Source: Komagataeibacter swingsii
GTDB lineage: Bacteria > Pseudomonadota > Alphaproteobacteria > Acetobacterales > Acetobacteraceae
Reading direction: 5' to 3'
DNA length: 64,000 nucleotides
Assembly (NCBI RefSeq): GCF_003207895.1
Contig: NZ_NKUB01000002.1
Location: 310,001-374,000 of the forward strand
The translations under genes and the position numbers were made by a program. The notes beneath the pieces are model-generated. The model made no database searches. It was not told where the DNA came from and saw only the letters and a list, made by a program, of their open reading frames with translations. Below are positions 9,505 through 19,845 of this stretch, piece by piece. Each line of letters begins with the position of its first letter. Position 1 is the first letter of the stretch.

Positions 9505-10770
9505 TCAAGTGTTCCCTGCACGCGCCAGACCAAGAACACCCACAATGGATATCACCGCAAGGATGGAGAAAAAAACAGCCAGTGGCAGCCATTGCCCGGC
9601 ATAGTGGGCGGCGATGAGCGTGCCAATCAACGGCGTGAAGCCGGAAATCAGCGACGAACTGGTCTGATAGGCAATGGAAATGGCGGTATAACGGATCGCA
9701 GGCCGAAAGGCTGCCGCCATATATCCGGCCACCACGGCATAAAAGGCGGACAGGGTCACAATGGTGACCGAAATACCCGCAGAAATCAGCCAGATATCAT
9801 GGGTGTGCAACAGCAGGAACATGGGATAGGGCAGAAAAACACAGGCCGTTGCCGTGGCCAGCAGGAAGCGTGTCTCCCCTACCCGTTCGCCAGTCCATGC
9901 CGCCAGCGGCTGGGTGACGAGTTGCAGGAAAGTGGCAATGAACAGGGCATTCAGGATGGTGTCGCGGTCTATATGTTCATACCGCGTCGCGTAGCTGAGC
10001 AGGAACGTATTCATGAAGAAAAATCCAGCCGTCCCGATAACGGCCGCGGCACCAGCATAAACGATCCTTGTCCATTCCCCCGACAGGGCGCGCAGGGATG
10101 AAGGCGGCGTCTGTACATTGGCGGCCTGGGCCAGGAATTCAGGGGTTTCATGCAGTTGCCGCCGCAACAGGTAGCAGCCCAGTGCAATACCACCGCCTAG
10201 CAGGAACGGGATACGCCATGTCCAGGCCAGAAACGTGTCCAGCCCGAAGGCATTGGCCATGCGAAAGGTCAGCAATGCCAGCAGCATGCCGGCCGGACTG
10301 CCAAGCTGGGCAAAGGAGGCGGCGAATGTCTTGCTGCCCGCCGTCGCATGTTCACTGGCCATCAGCACGGCACCGCCCCATTCTCCCCCCACTGATATGC
10401 CCTGCACGATACGCAGCGCCACCAGCAGGATGGGCGCCCATACCCCGATGGAGGCATAACCCGGCAGCAGCCCCACCCCCATGGTGGCCAGCCCCATTGC
10501 CGCCACCGTCAGGGTCAGTATCCGCTTGCGCCCCCAGCGGTCCCCCAGAATGCCGAATACGGTGCCGGCAAGGGGACGGGCGATGAACCCCGCCGCCAGC
10601 GTGCCGAAAGACGCGATGTCGGAAACAGTGGTTTTTTCCCCGGGAAAGAATACATGACCCAGAACCAGCGCGGATGCCAGCGCATAGACATAATAATCAT
10701 AAAATTCGAGCGAAGTGCCGACAAAAGCCGAAAGTGCCGCGCGGCGCGCATGACCTGGACCGTTGTTCAC
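9505..10770 (-). CDS. MFS transporter, metabolite:H+ symporter type
   Basis: A 421-residue inner-membrane permease with about 12 hydrophobic segments. The start LSAFVGTSLEFYDYYVY and the loop GDRWGRKRIL place it in the MHS branch of the major facilitator superfamily (ShiA/ProP/KgtP-like). A second signature is RIVQGISVGGEWGGAVL. It starts with GTG after a strong AGGAGGG ribosome-binding site. The substrate is likely a carboxylate or related organic acid, but this is not visible in the sequence. It is convergent with the HAD phosphatase and stands alone. Confidence 0.88.
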   Translation of the reverse strand: MNNGPGHARRAALSAFVGTSLEFYDYYVYALASALVLGHVFFPGEKTTVSDIASFGTLAAGFIARPLAGTVFGILGDRWGRKRILTLTVAAMGLATMGVGLLPGYASIGVWAPILLVALRIVQGISVGGEWGGAVLMASEHATAGSKTFAASFAQLGSPAGMLLALLTFRMANAFGLDTFLAWTWRIPFLLGGGIALGCYLLRRQLHETPEFLAQAANVQTPPSSLRALSGEWTRIVYAGAAAVIGTAGFFFMNTFLLSYATRYEHIDRDTILNALFIATFLQLVTQPLAAWTGERVGETRFLLATATACVFLPYPMFLLLHTHDIWLISAGISVTIVTLSAFYAVVAGYMAAAFRPAIRYTAISIAYQTSSSLISGFTPLIGTLIAAHYAGQWLPLAVFFSILAVISIVGVLGLARAGNT

Positions 10771-11394
10771 AAACCCTCCTGTTGACCTGCAACCTTATCC
10801 ACAGCACTCCATTCATAACGAAATCAATTCATTCCGGCGAATATATTTTCCGTATTTATCGGCATATCCTCTTTCCAGAGGCTGACTGAAACAGGCAGAT
10901 CGTGGTATTTCATTGAAATAAAACAAATATTCTGGCGAAAATTTTCAAAATGCGCCATGAAACGCCGCCTTCACAGGATAATGAGGCATCAGAAAAATTT
11001 CATTTCTTCTAATAAATAAATTATTTTCGAAATAAAATTATATAAAAACGAATAAATTAATCTGTTTTTACCATATTTCCATAAAATGCGAACAATAATT
11101 CATCATGTCCGCACCCAGATGCTTCATGTCATCATTCCCGGCATAATGACCTGGGCATGCCCGGTGATATTCCGATCGCATTATACAAATATCATGCATA
11201 TACATACCTTTACATCATGCCACGACCGGAAGCGCATGATATGCATCGCACAAGGCGGTTCAATGAATGGACATTACATAAAACAGGAAAATGATACCTT
11301 TTTTTACTTCAATTCAGGGGCTGGGCGGTTGGTCATCATGACCACGCCATGATAGAATTGCACTCCGTCATAGGCATGCAGGAAAACAAGCAGC
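10771..11394. other. Intergenic region, AT-rich
   Basis: About 620 bases between the divergent MFS and PepSY genes. It contains a degenerate repeat copy near 10925-10973 and a very AT-rich stretch at about 10980-11090. I see no gene. The promoters of both neighbours should lie here. Confidence 0.5.
10925..10973 (-). repeat. Dispersed GGCGGCGTTTC hairpin repeat, degenerate copy
   Basis: Read on the minus strand this shares AAGGCGGCGTTTCATG and TTTTGAAAA with the copy at 17083-17135. The 3' part has diverged. It is one of four related non-coding copies in the window. Confidence 0.45.
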
Positions 11395-12501
11395 GTGTTT
11401 CGTAAAATCCATCGCTGGATGGGACTGGCCCTTATGCTTCCCCTGGTCCTGCAGGGGTTGACCGGAACGTTGCTGATCGTCATTCCGCTGCTGCTGCCAC
11501 AACGTCCCCCTGTCGCGGCTACCGGCGAGCAGGCCGGGGCCGAAGCCATCATCGCCGCATCGCGCCCGCATGCCCCGGCCGGCATGATCCCGCTACGCCT
11601 CAATCCCGCACGCTGGACCGGCGATAGCGCCATGGTCACATACGGGCCGGCAGGGGAACGGCATCCGACCTTTGAGGTCTTCGTCAATCCTTACCACCCA
11701 TCGGTGATCAGCACATACGTTGTGCCGTCCTATATCCGTTTCCTGCACAATCTTCATGCGGACCTGTTCCTGCTACCCTACGGCCAGACGGCCACAGGCA
11801 TAATGGGGATCATACTGGGCGCCATGGTCCTTACTGGCCTGGCCATATGGTGGCCCCATCCCGCATTGTGGAAAACGGGAAAATGGCGCAGGACCGTCAT
11901 GATCGCACCCCGCGCGCGTGGCCTGCGCCTGTGGCGGGAGGTACATGTCAGTTCCGGATTCTGGTTTTCGTTCCTGCTGCTTTTCCTGGCCCTTAGCGGG
12001 TCCGTGCTGGCGTTTCCCTTCACGCGGCCCCTGTTTGGCATCAGTCGCCCCGCCCCCCACGAACACAGCCATCATGACCATGCCCCCCCAGCCCCCGCCG
12101 CAGGCGAGCTGGGACTGGACAAGGCACTGGCCGCGCTGAAAAGCCAGATGCCGGAAGCAACCCTGCTGTCTGTCCAGTTGGGGGAACGCCCGGCGCAACA
12201 GTCGCTTGAAGTGATCCTGCCTGCCTATGGCCCCAACCACCCGGCTACCGTTCAATTTGACGCGCCTGCGGGCCGCATGCGCGTAAGCCACGACCCGGGA
12301 CAGCAACGCCGGGGGGAATGGAGCTTCCAGTGGCTGCATACGCTTCATGAAGTAAGGCTGGCCGCTCCGGCCCCCGTCGCATTCATATGGAAGACAGCCG
12401 TGGCGGCCAGCGGGCTGGTGCTCATCGTGCTGGCGTTTTCGGGCCTGGGCATGTGGACCATACGCCGACGCAACACGGCACGGCGCGAAAGCGGGTCGTA
12501 A
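11395..12501 (+). CDS. PepSY domain membrane protein (PiuB/FpvG-like)
   Basis: A 368-residue inner-membrane protein starting with GTG after AGGAAAA. Four hydrophobic segments are visible: near residues 7-32, 120-145, 185-212 and 325-350. They frame PepSY-type periplasmic domains, and HRWMGLALMLPL at the N-terminus is typical of the PepSY-associated TM family. A His-rich stretch (HEHSHHDHAPP, about 222-232) lies after the third helix and could bind metal. Relatives are often iron-regulated and linked to ferric siderophore reduction. No siderophore gene adjoins this one, so a role in iron handling is only a family-based guess. Confidence 0.85.
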   Translation: MFRKIHRWMGLALMLPLVLQGLTGTLLIVIPLLLPQRPPVAATGEQAGAEAIIAASRPHAPAGMIPLRLNPARWTGDSAMVTYGPAGERHPTFEVFVNPYHPSVISTYVVPSYIRFLHNLHADLFLLPYGQTATGIMGIILGAMVLTGLAIWWPHPALWKTGKWRRTVMIAPRARGLRLWREVHVSSGFWFSFLLLFLALSGSVLAFPFTRPLFGISRPAPHEHSHHDHAPPAPAAGELGLDKALAALKSQMPEATLLSVQLGERPAQQSLEVILPAYGPNHPATVQFDAPAGRMRVSHDPGQQRRGEWSFQWLHTLHEVRLAAPAPVAFIWKTAVAASGLVLIVLAFSGLGMWTIRRRNTARRESGS

Positions 12502-12972
12502 CGGTGGTGCCCCACGCATGACCGATCATGCCGCCTGCCAACGGTCGCATTTACCTGCCATGCCACAGGCACCCACACAGACCGCAAGAGACTGCTTGAA
12601 ACAACCCCAGGGCGCCACCGCCACAAGAGGGACATGGTGCGGCATTTCCCGCAATCGCCCCGGCGTACGGCCTGACCGGAAGGGATAAGGACGGCATCAA
12701 CCGGATGACGGGGCCGAGAAACGATCGACATGGATCGCCCGCACCCGGTACGTCCGCTGTCATGCCGCGCCACCATACGGCCTTTTGCCGGAAGGCCGAC
12801 CGCTTCCAACAGGCCAGGATATGCTGCCATTCCCACGGCTACGACCGGATGAATGCCCTGTCAATCATGTTACGTGCCATAATACCATACCTGACAGCGC
12901 CGGAGGGCCGGCATGCAAGCCAGTCCTTGCGCCTGCAGGCAACGGGGCAGCAGACAGGGCGCATCGAAGGGT
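12502..12972. other. Intergenic region, no supported gene
   Basis: About 470 bases between the convergent PepSY and SDR genes. The only frame of note is a 70-codon minus-strand ORF at 12551-12763 with CPSCGG and CGLCGC, weakly like a zinc ribbon. It has no clear ribosome-binding site and no recognisable family, so it is not called. Confidence 0.4.
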
Positions 12973-13752
12973 TCAGCGAAAGAGCATTCCCCCGTCGATC
13001 AACACTGACTGTCCCGTCATGTAATCTGAATCCGCACTGGCAAGCCATGCGACAAAGGCTGCGACATCATCTGGCGTTTCCGCCCGGCCAAGGGCGATGC
13101 CACTGACATATTTCCGATAGGTTGCCCCTATTTCCGCGCCGGTTGCTTCGGCCATGTGCCTGTCTATCTCCACCCACATATCGGTCCCGACCACACCCGG
13201 GCAATAGGCATTCACGGTAATGCCAAAGGGGGCAAGTTCCTTTGCCGCTGCCTGCGTCAGGCCCCTGACCGCGAATTTTGTGGCGGAATAGACCCCGAGA
13301 TAGGCATACCCCTCATGCCCGGCGATGGAACAGGCATTGATGACCTTTCCCTTGCGGGCCAGCTTCCTGAATGCCTGCGCCGCGGCCTGGATGCCCCATA
13401 ACGTACCATTGACGTTGATCTGGAAGATACGCCCCATATCCTCCACGCTTACGTCCAGTAATGGCCTGACCTGCGCCACACCGGCATTATTGACCATGAT
13501 GTCAATGCCGCCCAACTGGTCCACCGTCTGGCCAATCATGGAAAAGACCTGCTCGCGCACGCTGATATCGGCTGCCAGCGTAATGACCCTGCGGTCAAGC
13601 GCCAGTATTTCCGCACGCACGGCAGCCAGCCGGTCCTGATTGATATCCACCAGCGCCAGATCCGCCCCGTCACGCGCCAGACGCAGTGCAATACCGCGCC
13701 CGATGCCCTGTGCGGCGCCCGTGACAACAGCCACCTTGCCAACAAGAGACAT
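12973..13752 (-). CDS. SDR dehydrogenase, acetoin/diacetyl reductase-like
   Basis: A 259-residue classical short-chain dehydrogenase. The start is set at MSLVGKVAVVTG because the Rossmann motif TGAAQGIG (about 11-18) follows directly; the open frame upstream adds 25 residues of no family similarity. The NNAG segment (about 88-91) and the YSATK catalytic Tyr/Lys (about 153-157) are present. The sequence ends in the usual TGQSVLIDGGMLF. It is most like meso-2,3-butanediol dehydrogenase or diacetyl/acetoin reductase, using NAD(P)H. It lies 127 bases downstream of the OprB-type porin on the same strand. The precise substrate is uncertain. Confidence 0.88.
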   Translation of the reverse strand: MSLVGKVAVVTGAAQGIGRGIALRLARDGADLALVDINQDRLAAVRAEILALDRRVITLAADISVREQVFSMIGQTVDQLGGIDIMVNNAGVAQVRPLLDVSVEDMGRIFQINVNGTLWGIQAAAQAFRKLARKGKVINACSIAGHEGYAYLGVYSATKFAVRGLTQAAAKELAPFGITVNAYCPGVVGTDMWVEIDRHMAEATGAEIGATYRKYVSGIALGRAETPDDVAAFVAWLASADSDYMTGQSVLIDGGMLFR

Positions 13753-13879
13753 GAATAGTGATCTTTCTTTTTCATTTCCACGCCATGGAATACGGCGGGA
13801 TACCAAAAAAAACGTCAGGTCCGGCAAAAAGATTTAGGCAAACATATTCTTTACCGGAACCAGACGGAACACACCCGTT

Positions 13880-15682
13880 TCAGAACGCGACATTCATGGC
13901 GGTGCTGAATACTACGGCATCCCTGAATACCGTGGTGCCACCCACATGGTTGACGTACTGGAAATCCGGTTTGATCGACAGTCCGTCGACTATATGGAAA
14001 CCGTAATACGCCTCATAAATCGTCTCGTGTCCCTGAATGCCATACGGTACGCCAAAATTCGCTCCCGGCAGGGCAAGGCCATGGGTTGCGGCCGCTTCCT
14101 GCGACAGGATGGCGGAACGGCTGAAACTGGCCCACAGGAAGGCAATGCCCACGCTGTCAAGCGGCCGATGCCACAATGCGCCCGTATCCATGAGGACAGC
14201 CATGAAGCTATGCTTGATCTGCGAAGTCTGGCCGGATGCATAGGCGTAATATCCACCAAGTATCAGCCCGTTCATTTCACCCGGACCACGGCGGACCAGC
14301 ATCTGGTCGGCTATGACCCATACGGATGTCTGCCCGCTCTGCCTGCGTGCGGGCAGGCCGGTCACCACCCATGGATTGCCATGGATATCTTCATACAGGT
14401 CATCATAACGCGAATTGTCGTACATCGCGCCCAGCTTGTAATGCCCGGCCAGATGGTTGCGCCCGAAAGCGGGAAGCCAGCCAATTTCCGCCTGTGTCGA
14501 CAGCCTGCCCAGTCCATCCTGCGCCCATGACCAGCCGGAAATCCCCCCATTGTAATTATGGGGCGAGACAGCAAACAGCCCCCCCATGACATAGAGTTCC
14601 TTCATCGGCATGACACGCAGGATGCCGCCGATATTACCCGAAGGCCAGCCACGGCCACCACGCAGGAATTTGGTTGGCGCCTCGCCCCCGCACAGCCACA
14701 CGTTCATGAAGTTGCAAACCCATGGCGAGTTCTGGAAAAACACACCGGTCGGTATCCAGCCCACGGACAGGTCCACCTTGCGCGCGAACCATGCCTTTTC
14801 AAAATACGCCCAGACAAGATGGGCCAGCACATTGCCACGGCTGCCGTAAATCTGCTGTACTTGGTTGCTGTTATCACCAAACAGGCGGCTCAGGTTACGG
14901 CCATGCCCGTTGACCACGAGCATATGCAGCCACAGATCCTTCGTCCATGCGCGTGAATGCAGCAGCCTGTCCCAGTCAACATCCAGCGTCATTCCCACCT
15001 GCCCTGCGACAGTATAATCGCGCTTTTTCCCGCCCATGACATTGCCGGCGAGATCTTCATATACATCCAGCGCGACATACAGCCCGCGTTTCTGCAGCCA
15101 GGGCTGGACGCCGCCCCAGTCGCCCAGCATATGCGTGGTGCCATAGGGCGGACCGAATGAAGGCGGCCCATAGGGAGCCTGCAGGAAGCCGGGAATCGTT
15201 TCATAAAAGGGCGTTGTCGGCTGCGTTTCGCCATAAGGCGTGGGGTTGGACACCTCCGGCAGCTTTTTTGTTACCGACCTGGCGCCAAGGATCCTGCGCA
15301 ACCATGCAGGCTGTCCAGCCTGCTGCGTATCGTCTGCCGTGGATGCCGTGCCTGCATCCTGATCCGCGGCACAGGCTGGCGATGGGCGCGACAGGCCCGG
15401 AACCAGACATATGACCATCAGGGCCAGATACACCGGCCCGACCTGGCGACAGGCCGCCGTGATCCTGAATACTATCTGAAACCGGATTGCTGATAAAAAA
15501 CAATGGAAGTTCTGGAATACCTTATTTTTCCGGGAAAGTGGTACATCCTGAATCTTTTCAAAAAAAGCGTCGCCGGAAACGTCCTGATGATCGCCTGATT
15601 GCCCAGGATCTGACTTTCCCGACAGTCTCTTATCAAAACAACGACAGAGGACCGATAATAAAAATTCATGAGGAACGCGCAT
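13880..15682 (-). CDS. oprB: OprB-family carbohydrate-selective porin
   Basis: An outer-membrane beta-barrel porin of the OprB family, which lets sugars cross the outer membrane. Family features include THMLGDWGGVQPWLQKRG, LSVGWIPTGVFFQNSPWVCN, WVIADQMLVRR and a C-terminal YVNHVGGT...AMNVAF ending in Phe. The open frame has 600 codons, but the hydrophobic export signal (VYLALMVICLVPGLS) appears only after about 83 residues. Part of the first 60 codons coincides with a dispersed repeat. The real start may therefore be a GTG at 15431-15433 after AGGTCGG, although that gives a signal peptide without basic residues. The first ATG has a plausible GAGG site. The gene body is secure and the start is unresolved. 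Confidence 0.85.
   Translation of the reverse strand: MRVPHEFLLSVLCRCFDKRLSGKSDPGQSGDHQDVSGDAFFEKIQDVPLSRKNKVFQNFHCFLSAIRFQIVFRITAACRQVGPVYLALMVICLVPGLSRPSPACAADQDAGTASTADDTQQAGQPAWLRRILGARSVTKKLPEVSNPTPYGETQPTTPFYETIPGFLQAPYGPPSFGPPYGTTHMLGDWGGVQPWLQKRGLYVALDVYEDLAGNVMGGKKRDYTVAGQVGMTLDVDWDRLLHSRAWTKDLWLHMLVVNGHGRNLSRLFGDNSNQVQQIYGSRGNVLAHLVWAYFEKAWFARKVDLSVGWIPTGVFFQNSPWVCNFMNVWLCGGEAPTKFLRGGRGWPSGNIGGILRVMPMKELYVMGGLFAVSPHNYNGGISGWSWAQDGLGRLSTQAEIGWLPAFGRNHLAGHYKLGAMYDNSRYDDLYEDIHGNPWVVTGLPARRQSGQTSVWVIADQMLVRRGPGEMNGLILGGYYAYASGQTSQIKHSFMAVLMDTGALWHRPLDSVGIAFLWASFSRSAILSQEAAATHGLALPGANFGVPYGIQGHETIYEAYYGFHIVDGLSIKPDFQYVNHVGGTTVFRDAVVFSTAMNVAF
15538..15590 (+). repeat. Dispersed hairpin repeat, degenerate copy
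   Basis: Resembles the copy at 36062-36120: the segment CCTGAATCTTTTC is followed by AAAAAAAGCGTCGCC and GGAAACGTC. It overlaps the doubtful 5' part of the porin frame, which argues against that part being real coding sequence. Confidence 0.35.
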
Positions 15683-16186
15683 GCCCTAGACCTCACGGAA
15701 ATGCATGTCATGCCGCCCGGAAACACAACCGTTCCGGAAAACAGCACAAAAGCAGGTCATACCCGCAAACAGTCAGGACAGATGGTTGCGGCATGCCGCC
15801 GGGTCCATTACCCGGCAATCCGGGCAACAGCCACCAGCAATCCTGTTTTGTCGGGGTTTGGATTTATTATTTCTGTTTATAAATGATTTTTATTTTTTAT
15901 TCATTTTTGTTGCCTTTATTTATTATTTATTTTCAGGCATGTCGTATCATATGTTACAAATTGGGCAGCAAGGATTACAAAATTCATTCCAGCCTGCCCA
16001 AAAGCCTATATTTGCCCCCGATCAACACATGGATCGTTCACAACCGCATGGCATGGACCATTTTCTGTTACCCTAACATCCGGTGTAGCGCATTTCCCTT
16101 TCCTGCAAGGCGCGACGTGGCCCGTGCCCGCTAACGGATATCTCCCGCTTCAGGTTGCCTGTCTGCGCAGGGATATTTGCGGGTGT
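15683..16186. other. Intergenic region, no supported gene
   Basis: About 500 bases upstream of the porin and downstream of the glutathione S-transferase, partly AT-rich (15880-15960). No gene or RNA is recognised. The porin promoter should be within it. Confidence 0.45.
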
Positions 16187-16813
16187 CTAATACAGTAAAA
16201 CCGGCGCATCGCCTTCCTGCCACGGGGCAAGGCGACACATGGCGCGGCCAAATAGCGGCAATGTCAGGAAAGCCCGCAACCATTCCTGCAATCGCGGCAG
16301 GGGAACGCTGGCAAACCAGTCCGGATCGGTTGCGGCGAACTGGCGTACAAACGGCGCGATGGCGGCATCGGTCAGGCCGGGCTGCTCCCCATGCAGGAAA
16401 CATCCTGCCTTAAGCGCCGCCTCAATGCCTGCCAGAATCCCCAGCGCCTCAGCCCTGTGGCAATCGGGATCGGACTGGTAGCGGCTGGCGTATTTGTAAC
16501 GGTCCAGATGGTATTTGAAGGGACCATCATTGCGCGCGATCAGGTCATGGCGGGTGTTGGCCAGCCAGTGCCGCGGGTCATGCCGCCCCAGCGCCCAACG
16601 CATGATATCCAGACTTTCATCAATAACCGTATGATCTGGCTGGATCAGGACAGGCACCGTCGCCTTGGTCGAGGCACGCAGCATGCTGGCGGGCTTGGCT
16701 GCAAGCCTGACCTCCCGGATTTCACATTCCACACCGCTGGCAAGCAGGGCCAGACGCGCCCGCATGGCGTAGGGACAGCGGCGAAAACTGTACAGCACGG
16801 GTCTTTCGATCAT
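16187..16813 (-). CDS. Glutathione S-transferase family protein
   Basis: A 208-residue cytosolic GST-fold protein. The thioredoxin-like N-terminal domain has the RRCPYAMRARLALL motif (about 9-22), where Cys or a nearby Ser would engage glutathione, and the KATVPVLIQPDHTVIDES segment (about 49-66) that forms the glutathione site. The C-terminal half is the all-helical domain. The start is chosen at MIERPVLYSF because an AGGAACGAG ribosome-binding site precedes it; the open frame extends 38 codons further upstream without similarity. The substrate is unknown. It stands alone upstream of the divergent nuo operon. Confidence 0.85.
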   Translation of the reverse strand: MIERPVLYSFRRCPYAMRARLALLASGVECEIREVRLAAKPASMLRASTKATVPVLIQPDHTVIDESLDIMRWALGRHDPRHWLANTRHDLIARNDGPFKYHLDRYKYASRYQSDPDCHRAEALGILAGIEAALKAGCFLHGEQPGLTDAAIAPFVRQFAATDPDWFASVPLPRLQEWLRAFLTLPLFGRAMCRLAPWQEGDAPVLLY

Positions 16814-17247
16814 CTCGTTCCTGTTGGCAACCTTCTGTCCATGCCGGCATGATACGGAAACACGCCATAACCAGGCAAGAATACATCCATCCCGTAACGG
16901 ATAGCGCCCCATGGGAAAAACCTGCATGATCAGGCCGCAACTTCCCCTTCCCTGCCGCGTATAGGCAACTGGCGGTATCGCGCGTCATTCGATGCATTCA
17001 TGCCGGAATACGTAAACGGTTGCCTGATAACAACCTGCTGATGAAAAACAAAAGTTTCCGAATAGTGCCTTTTGCGAAAAAAGGCGGCGTTTCATGAAGC
17101 CTTTTGAAAAAACATCACCAGAAACTTCCTTACGGTTGCATGCGGCCCTTCATGAAGCATTGATCGGTTATTGCCTGTCAATGCGGGCTGTAATGACACA
17201 GATCGCCTCCGTGCAAAATAAAACGAACAGGAACGGGAATACCAGTC
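16814..17247. other. Intergenic region upstream of nuo operon
   Basis: About 430 bases between the divergent GST and nuoA genes. It holds a small hairpin (GCCTTTT-GCG-AAAAAAGGC, 17067-17085) and a dispersed repeat copy. The nuo promoter must lie here, but I cannot point to a convincing -35/-10 pair. Confidence 0.45.
17083..17135 (+). repeat. Dispersed GGCGGCGTTTC hairpin repeat
   Basis: Reads GGCGGCGTTTC, GAAGCCTTTTGAAAAAA, then CACCAGAAACTTCCTT. The same succession of blocks is found at 36062-36120. The copy sits in the presumed leader of the nuo operon, about 115 bases upstream of nuoA. Confidence 0.6.
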
Positions 17248-17673
17248 ATGGAAAATATTTCCAATATATGGTCATTACCCCTCTATGCTGTCGCCATAGG
17301 GCTGCTTCTGGCCTGCATGCTGGGGCTGTCCGCCATAACCGGCACCCGGCGGGATGGCAGGGCCATGGGCCGTTCCCTGTCCATGCCTTTTGAATCCGGC
17401 ATTGTCCCCACGGGTTCGGCGCGCCTGCGATTGCCTGTACAATATTACCTGGTGGCCATGTTCTTTGTCATTTTTGATGTTGAAACAGCCATCCTCGTGA
17501 CATGGGCGACAGTCGTGACCGAAACGGGATGGATCGGTTATGGCGCGGCCCTTGTCTTTACTGTCTTTCTGGCCATGTCCCTTGCCTATCTGTGGCGTGC
17601 CGGGGCGCTGGACTGGGGGCCACGGGTCCGCCCACGCCAGGGGCCGGATGCACGAAAGGACCGGGCGGCATGA
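17248..17673 (+). CDS. nuoA: NADH-quinone oxidoreductase subunit A
   Basis: A 141-residue membrane subunit of complex I with three hydrophobic segments (about 11-33, 68-90 and 97-118). The family-typical [19 protein letters not shown] (about 47-65) and FVIFDVETA (about 73-81, with the conserved acidic residues near the quinone channel) are present. It follows an AGGAACGGG ribosome-binding site and begins the operon. Its stop overlaps the nuoB start (ATGA). Confidence 0.95.
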   Translation: MENISNIWSLPLYAVAIGLLLACMLGLSAITGTRRDGRAMGRSLSMPFESGIVPTGSARLRLPVQYYLVAMFFVIFDVETAILVTWATVVTETGWIGYGAALVFTVFLAMSLAYLWRAGALDWGPRVRPRQGPDARKDRAA

Positions 17674-18305
17674 ACTGGTCGCTGTCTTCCCCCGATGCCG
17701 CCCGGCATATGCCGCCTTCACCCGGCTTCAGCGAAACCCTGCGCCGTAACCTGGTCATGGGCCGGTTGCAGGATTTCGTGGCATGGGGGCAGAAAAACGC
17801 CATCTGGCCGCTGAATTTCGGCCTGTCATGCTGTTATGTGGAAATGGCGACAGCGTTCACCAGCCGCTTCGACATTGCCCGCTTCGGCTCCGAAGTGCTG
17901 CGCGCAACACCACGCGAAGCCGACCTGATCGTCATTTCCGGCACCGTGTTCGTCAAGATGGCCCCGGTCATCCAGCATCTGTACAACCAGATGCTGGAGC
18001 CGCGATGGGTCATCTCCATGGGGTCATGCGCCAATTCCGGTGGCATGTACGACATCTACAGCGTCGTGCAGGGGGTGGACAGTTTCCTGCCGGTGGATGT
18101 GTATGTACCTGGCTGCCCGCCACGTCCCGAGGCGCTGCTGGAGGGGCTGCTGCTGCTGCAGAAATCCATCGGCACGCAGCGCAGGCCCCTTAGTTGGCTG
18201 GTGGGGCCGCAGGGCGCCCAGCCCGTGACACCGCCCAGCCTGCGCGATGAAAAGCGCGCCCACCGCCAGGGCATGCGCGACCTGCGCACGCCCGATGGAA
18301 TCTGA
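17670..18305 (+). CDS. nuoB: NADH-quinone oxidoreductase subunit B
   Basis: A 211-residue peripheral-arm subunit that carries iron-sulfur cluster N2, the last electron carrier before quinone. The tandem cysteines in [11 protein letters not shown] (about 49-59), the cysteine in [10 protein letters not shown] (about 112-121) and the one in [12 protein letters not shown] (about 147-158) supply the four ligands. The start is the ATG overlapping the nuoA stop; the frame is open further upstream inside nuoA but without similarity. The C-terminal tail is rich in charged residues. Confidence 0.95.
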   Translation: MNWSLSSPDAARHMPPSPGFSETLRRNLVMGRLQDFVAWGQKNAIWPLNFGLSCCYVEMATAFTSRFDIARFGSEVLRATPREADLIVISGTVFVKMAPVIQHLYNQMLEPRWVISMGSCANSGGMYDIYSVVQGVDSFLPVDVYVPGCPPRPEALLEGLLLLQKSIGTQRRPLSWLVGPQGAQPVTPPSLRDEKRAHRQGMRDLRTPDGI

Positions 18306-18309
18306 CGCC

Positions 18310-19845
18310 ATGCCCTCCACCCTGGCCGCCACCCGCGAACCGGGCCTTGCGGAGAGAATTTCAGGCCATCTTCCCAACGGGGCGCTGGCCACCCAGCCTG
18401 CGCGCGACGGGGTATGCGCCATCTGGATTGCGGCGGATCACCTGCGCCCCACCCTTGCTGCACTGAAAATCTGGGCTGCCACATCCCTCATGCTGCTGGA
18501 TCTTACGGCCATAGACGAACGCGAACGCACCCACCGCGACGGACAGCCACAGGCCGCGTTCACGCTGGTCTATCACCTGATCTCGCTGACCACCCGCGCG
18601 GATGAGGTGCGCATCAAGGTCCCCCTTGGCGCCACCGCCCCCACCCTTCCCAGCATCTGTGACCTGTGGCCGAACGCCAACTGGTATGAACGTGAGGTGT
18701 GGGACCTGTTTGGCATTTACTTCGACAACCATCCCGACCTGCGCCGCATCCTGACCCCGCCCACATGGACCGGGCACCCGCTGCGCAAGGACCACCATGC
18801 CCGCGCCACCGAAATGCCGCCCTACAGCCTGACCGAGGCAGATGAAGCACGCGAACAGGACGCCATGCGCCTTGACCCGTCCGCATGGGGCATGCGGCGG
18901 CATAGTGAACACAGCGACTTCATGTTCCTCAACCTCGGCCCCAACCATCCCAGCGTGCATGGGATGTTCCGCATCATGCTGCAACTCGAAGGCGAGCGGA
19001 TTGTCGAAGCCGTGCCCGATATCGGCTTTCACCATCGCGGCGCGGAAAAGATGGGCGAACGCCAGTCCTGGCATGGCTACATCCCCTATACCGACCGGGT
19101 GGACTATCTTGGCGGGGTCATGAACAATTTCCCCTATGTGATGGCGGTCGAGACACTGGCGGGGATTACCGTGCCGCCACGCGCGCAGATGATCCGCGTC
19201 ATGCTGGCGGAACTGTTCCGCATCGCCAGCCACCTCGTGTTCTACGGCACCATGGCGCAGGATGTGGGGCAGCTTTCGCCAGTCTTTTACATGTTTACCG
19301 ACCGCGAACGCGTGTTCGGGATCATCGAGGCGATATGCGGCTTTCGCATGCACCCGGCATGGTTCCGCATTGGCGGCGTGGCCATGGACCTGCCCGCAGG
19401 GTGGGAAGGACTGGTCCGCGCCTTTCTTGATGACATGCCGGGGCGGCTGGACGAATACGATTCCATGGTCATGCGCAACCCGATCTTCCGCGCGCGGACG
19501 AAGGGAGTCGGCGCCTATACCACGGCGGAAGCCGTTGAATGGGGTATCACCGGGCCGGGGCTGCGCGCCACGGGTCTGGCGTGGGATTACCGCAGGCATG
19601 CGCCCTATGCCTGTTATGGCCAGCTTGAATTCGACATTCCCACCGGCACCAATGGCGACTGTTACGACCGGGTTGCCGTGCATGTGGCGGAAATACGCCA
19701 GAGCCTGCGCATCATCCGCCAGTGCGTGGACAACATGCCCGCAGGCCCGGTCAAGGCCGACCACCCGCTGACCACCCCGCCGCCAAAGGCGCGGACGATG
19801 CATGACATCGAAACCCTGATCCACCATTTCCTGGGCGTAAGCTGA
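18310..19845 (+). CDS. nuoCD: NADH-quinone oxidoreductase fused subunit C/D, interrupted
   Basis: Fused 30-kDa (NuoC, about residues 1-170) and 49-kDa (NuoD) subunits as in E. coli complex I. Motifs include [39 protein letters not shown] and [10 protein letters not shown], all lining the quinone and N2 region. The frame stops at TGA (19843-19845) right after HFLGVS. In E. coli the next codon encodes Trp (VSWGPVMP). The same frame continues from GPVIPPGE to the normal C-terminus VDR at 20076. The stop is therefore a TGG-to-TGA change, a read-through codon or a sequencing error. Without the last 76 residues NuoD should be non-functional. The start could also be the in-frame ATG at 18295. Confidence 0.9.
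   Translation: MPSTLAATREPGLAERISGHLPNGALATQPARDGVCAIWIAADHLRPTLAALKIWAATSLMLLDLTAIDERERTHRDGQPQAAFTLVYHLISLTTRADEVRIKVPLGATAPTLPSICDLWPNANWYEREVWDLFGIYFDNHPDLRRILTPPTWTGHPLRKDHHARATEMPPYSLTEADEAREQDAMRLDPSAWGMRRHSEHSDFMFLNLGPNHPSVHGMFRIMLQLEGERIVEAVPDIGFHHRGAEKMGERQSWHGYIPYTDRVDYLGGVMNNFPYVMAVETLAGITVPPRAQMIRVMLAELFRIASHLVFYGTMAQDVGQLSPVFYMFTDRERVFGIIEAICGFRMHPAWFRIGGVAMDLPAGWEGLVRAFLDDMPGRLDEYDSMVMRNPIFRARTKGVGAYTTAEAVEWGITGPGLRATGLAWDYRRHAPYACYGQLEFDIPTGTNGDCYDRVAVHVAEIRQSLRIIRQCVDNMPAGPVKADHPLTTPPPKARTMHDIETLIHHFLGVS

Noticed and set aside
12551-12763. 70-codon minus-strand frame with CPSCGG and CGLCGC
   Set aside because: It hints at a zinc ribbon, but there is no start signal, no second family feature and no supportive neighbour.
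19843-19845. Selenocysteine at the TGA of nuoCD
   Set aside because: The homologous residue is Trp, not Cys, and no convincing SECIS-like hairpin directly follows. Trp read-through or a mutation is a better explanation.
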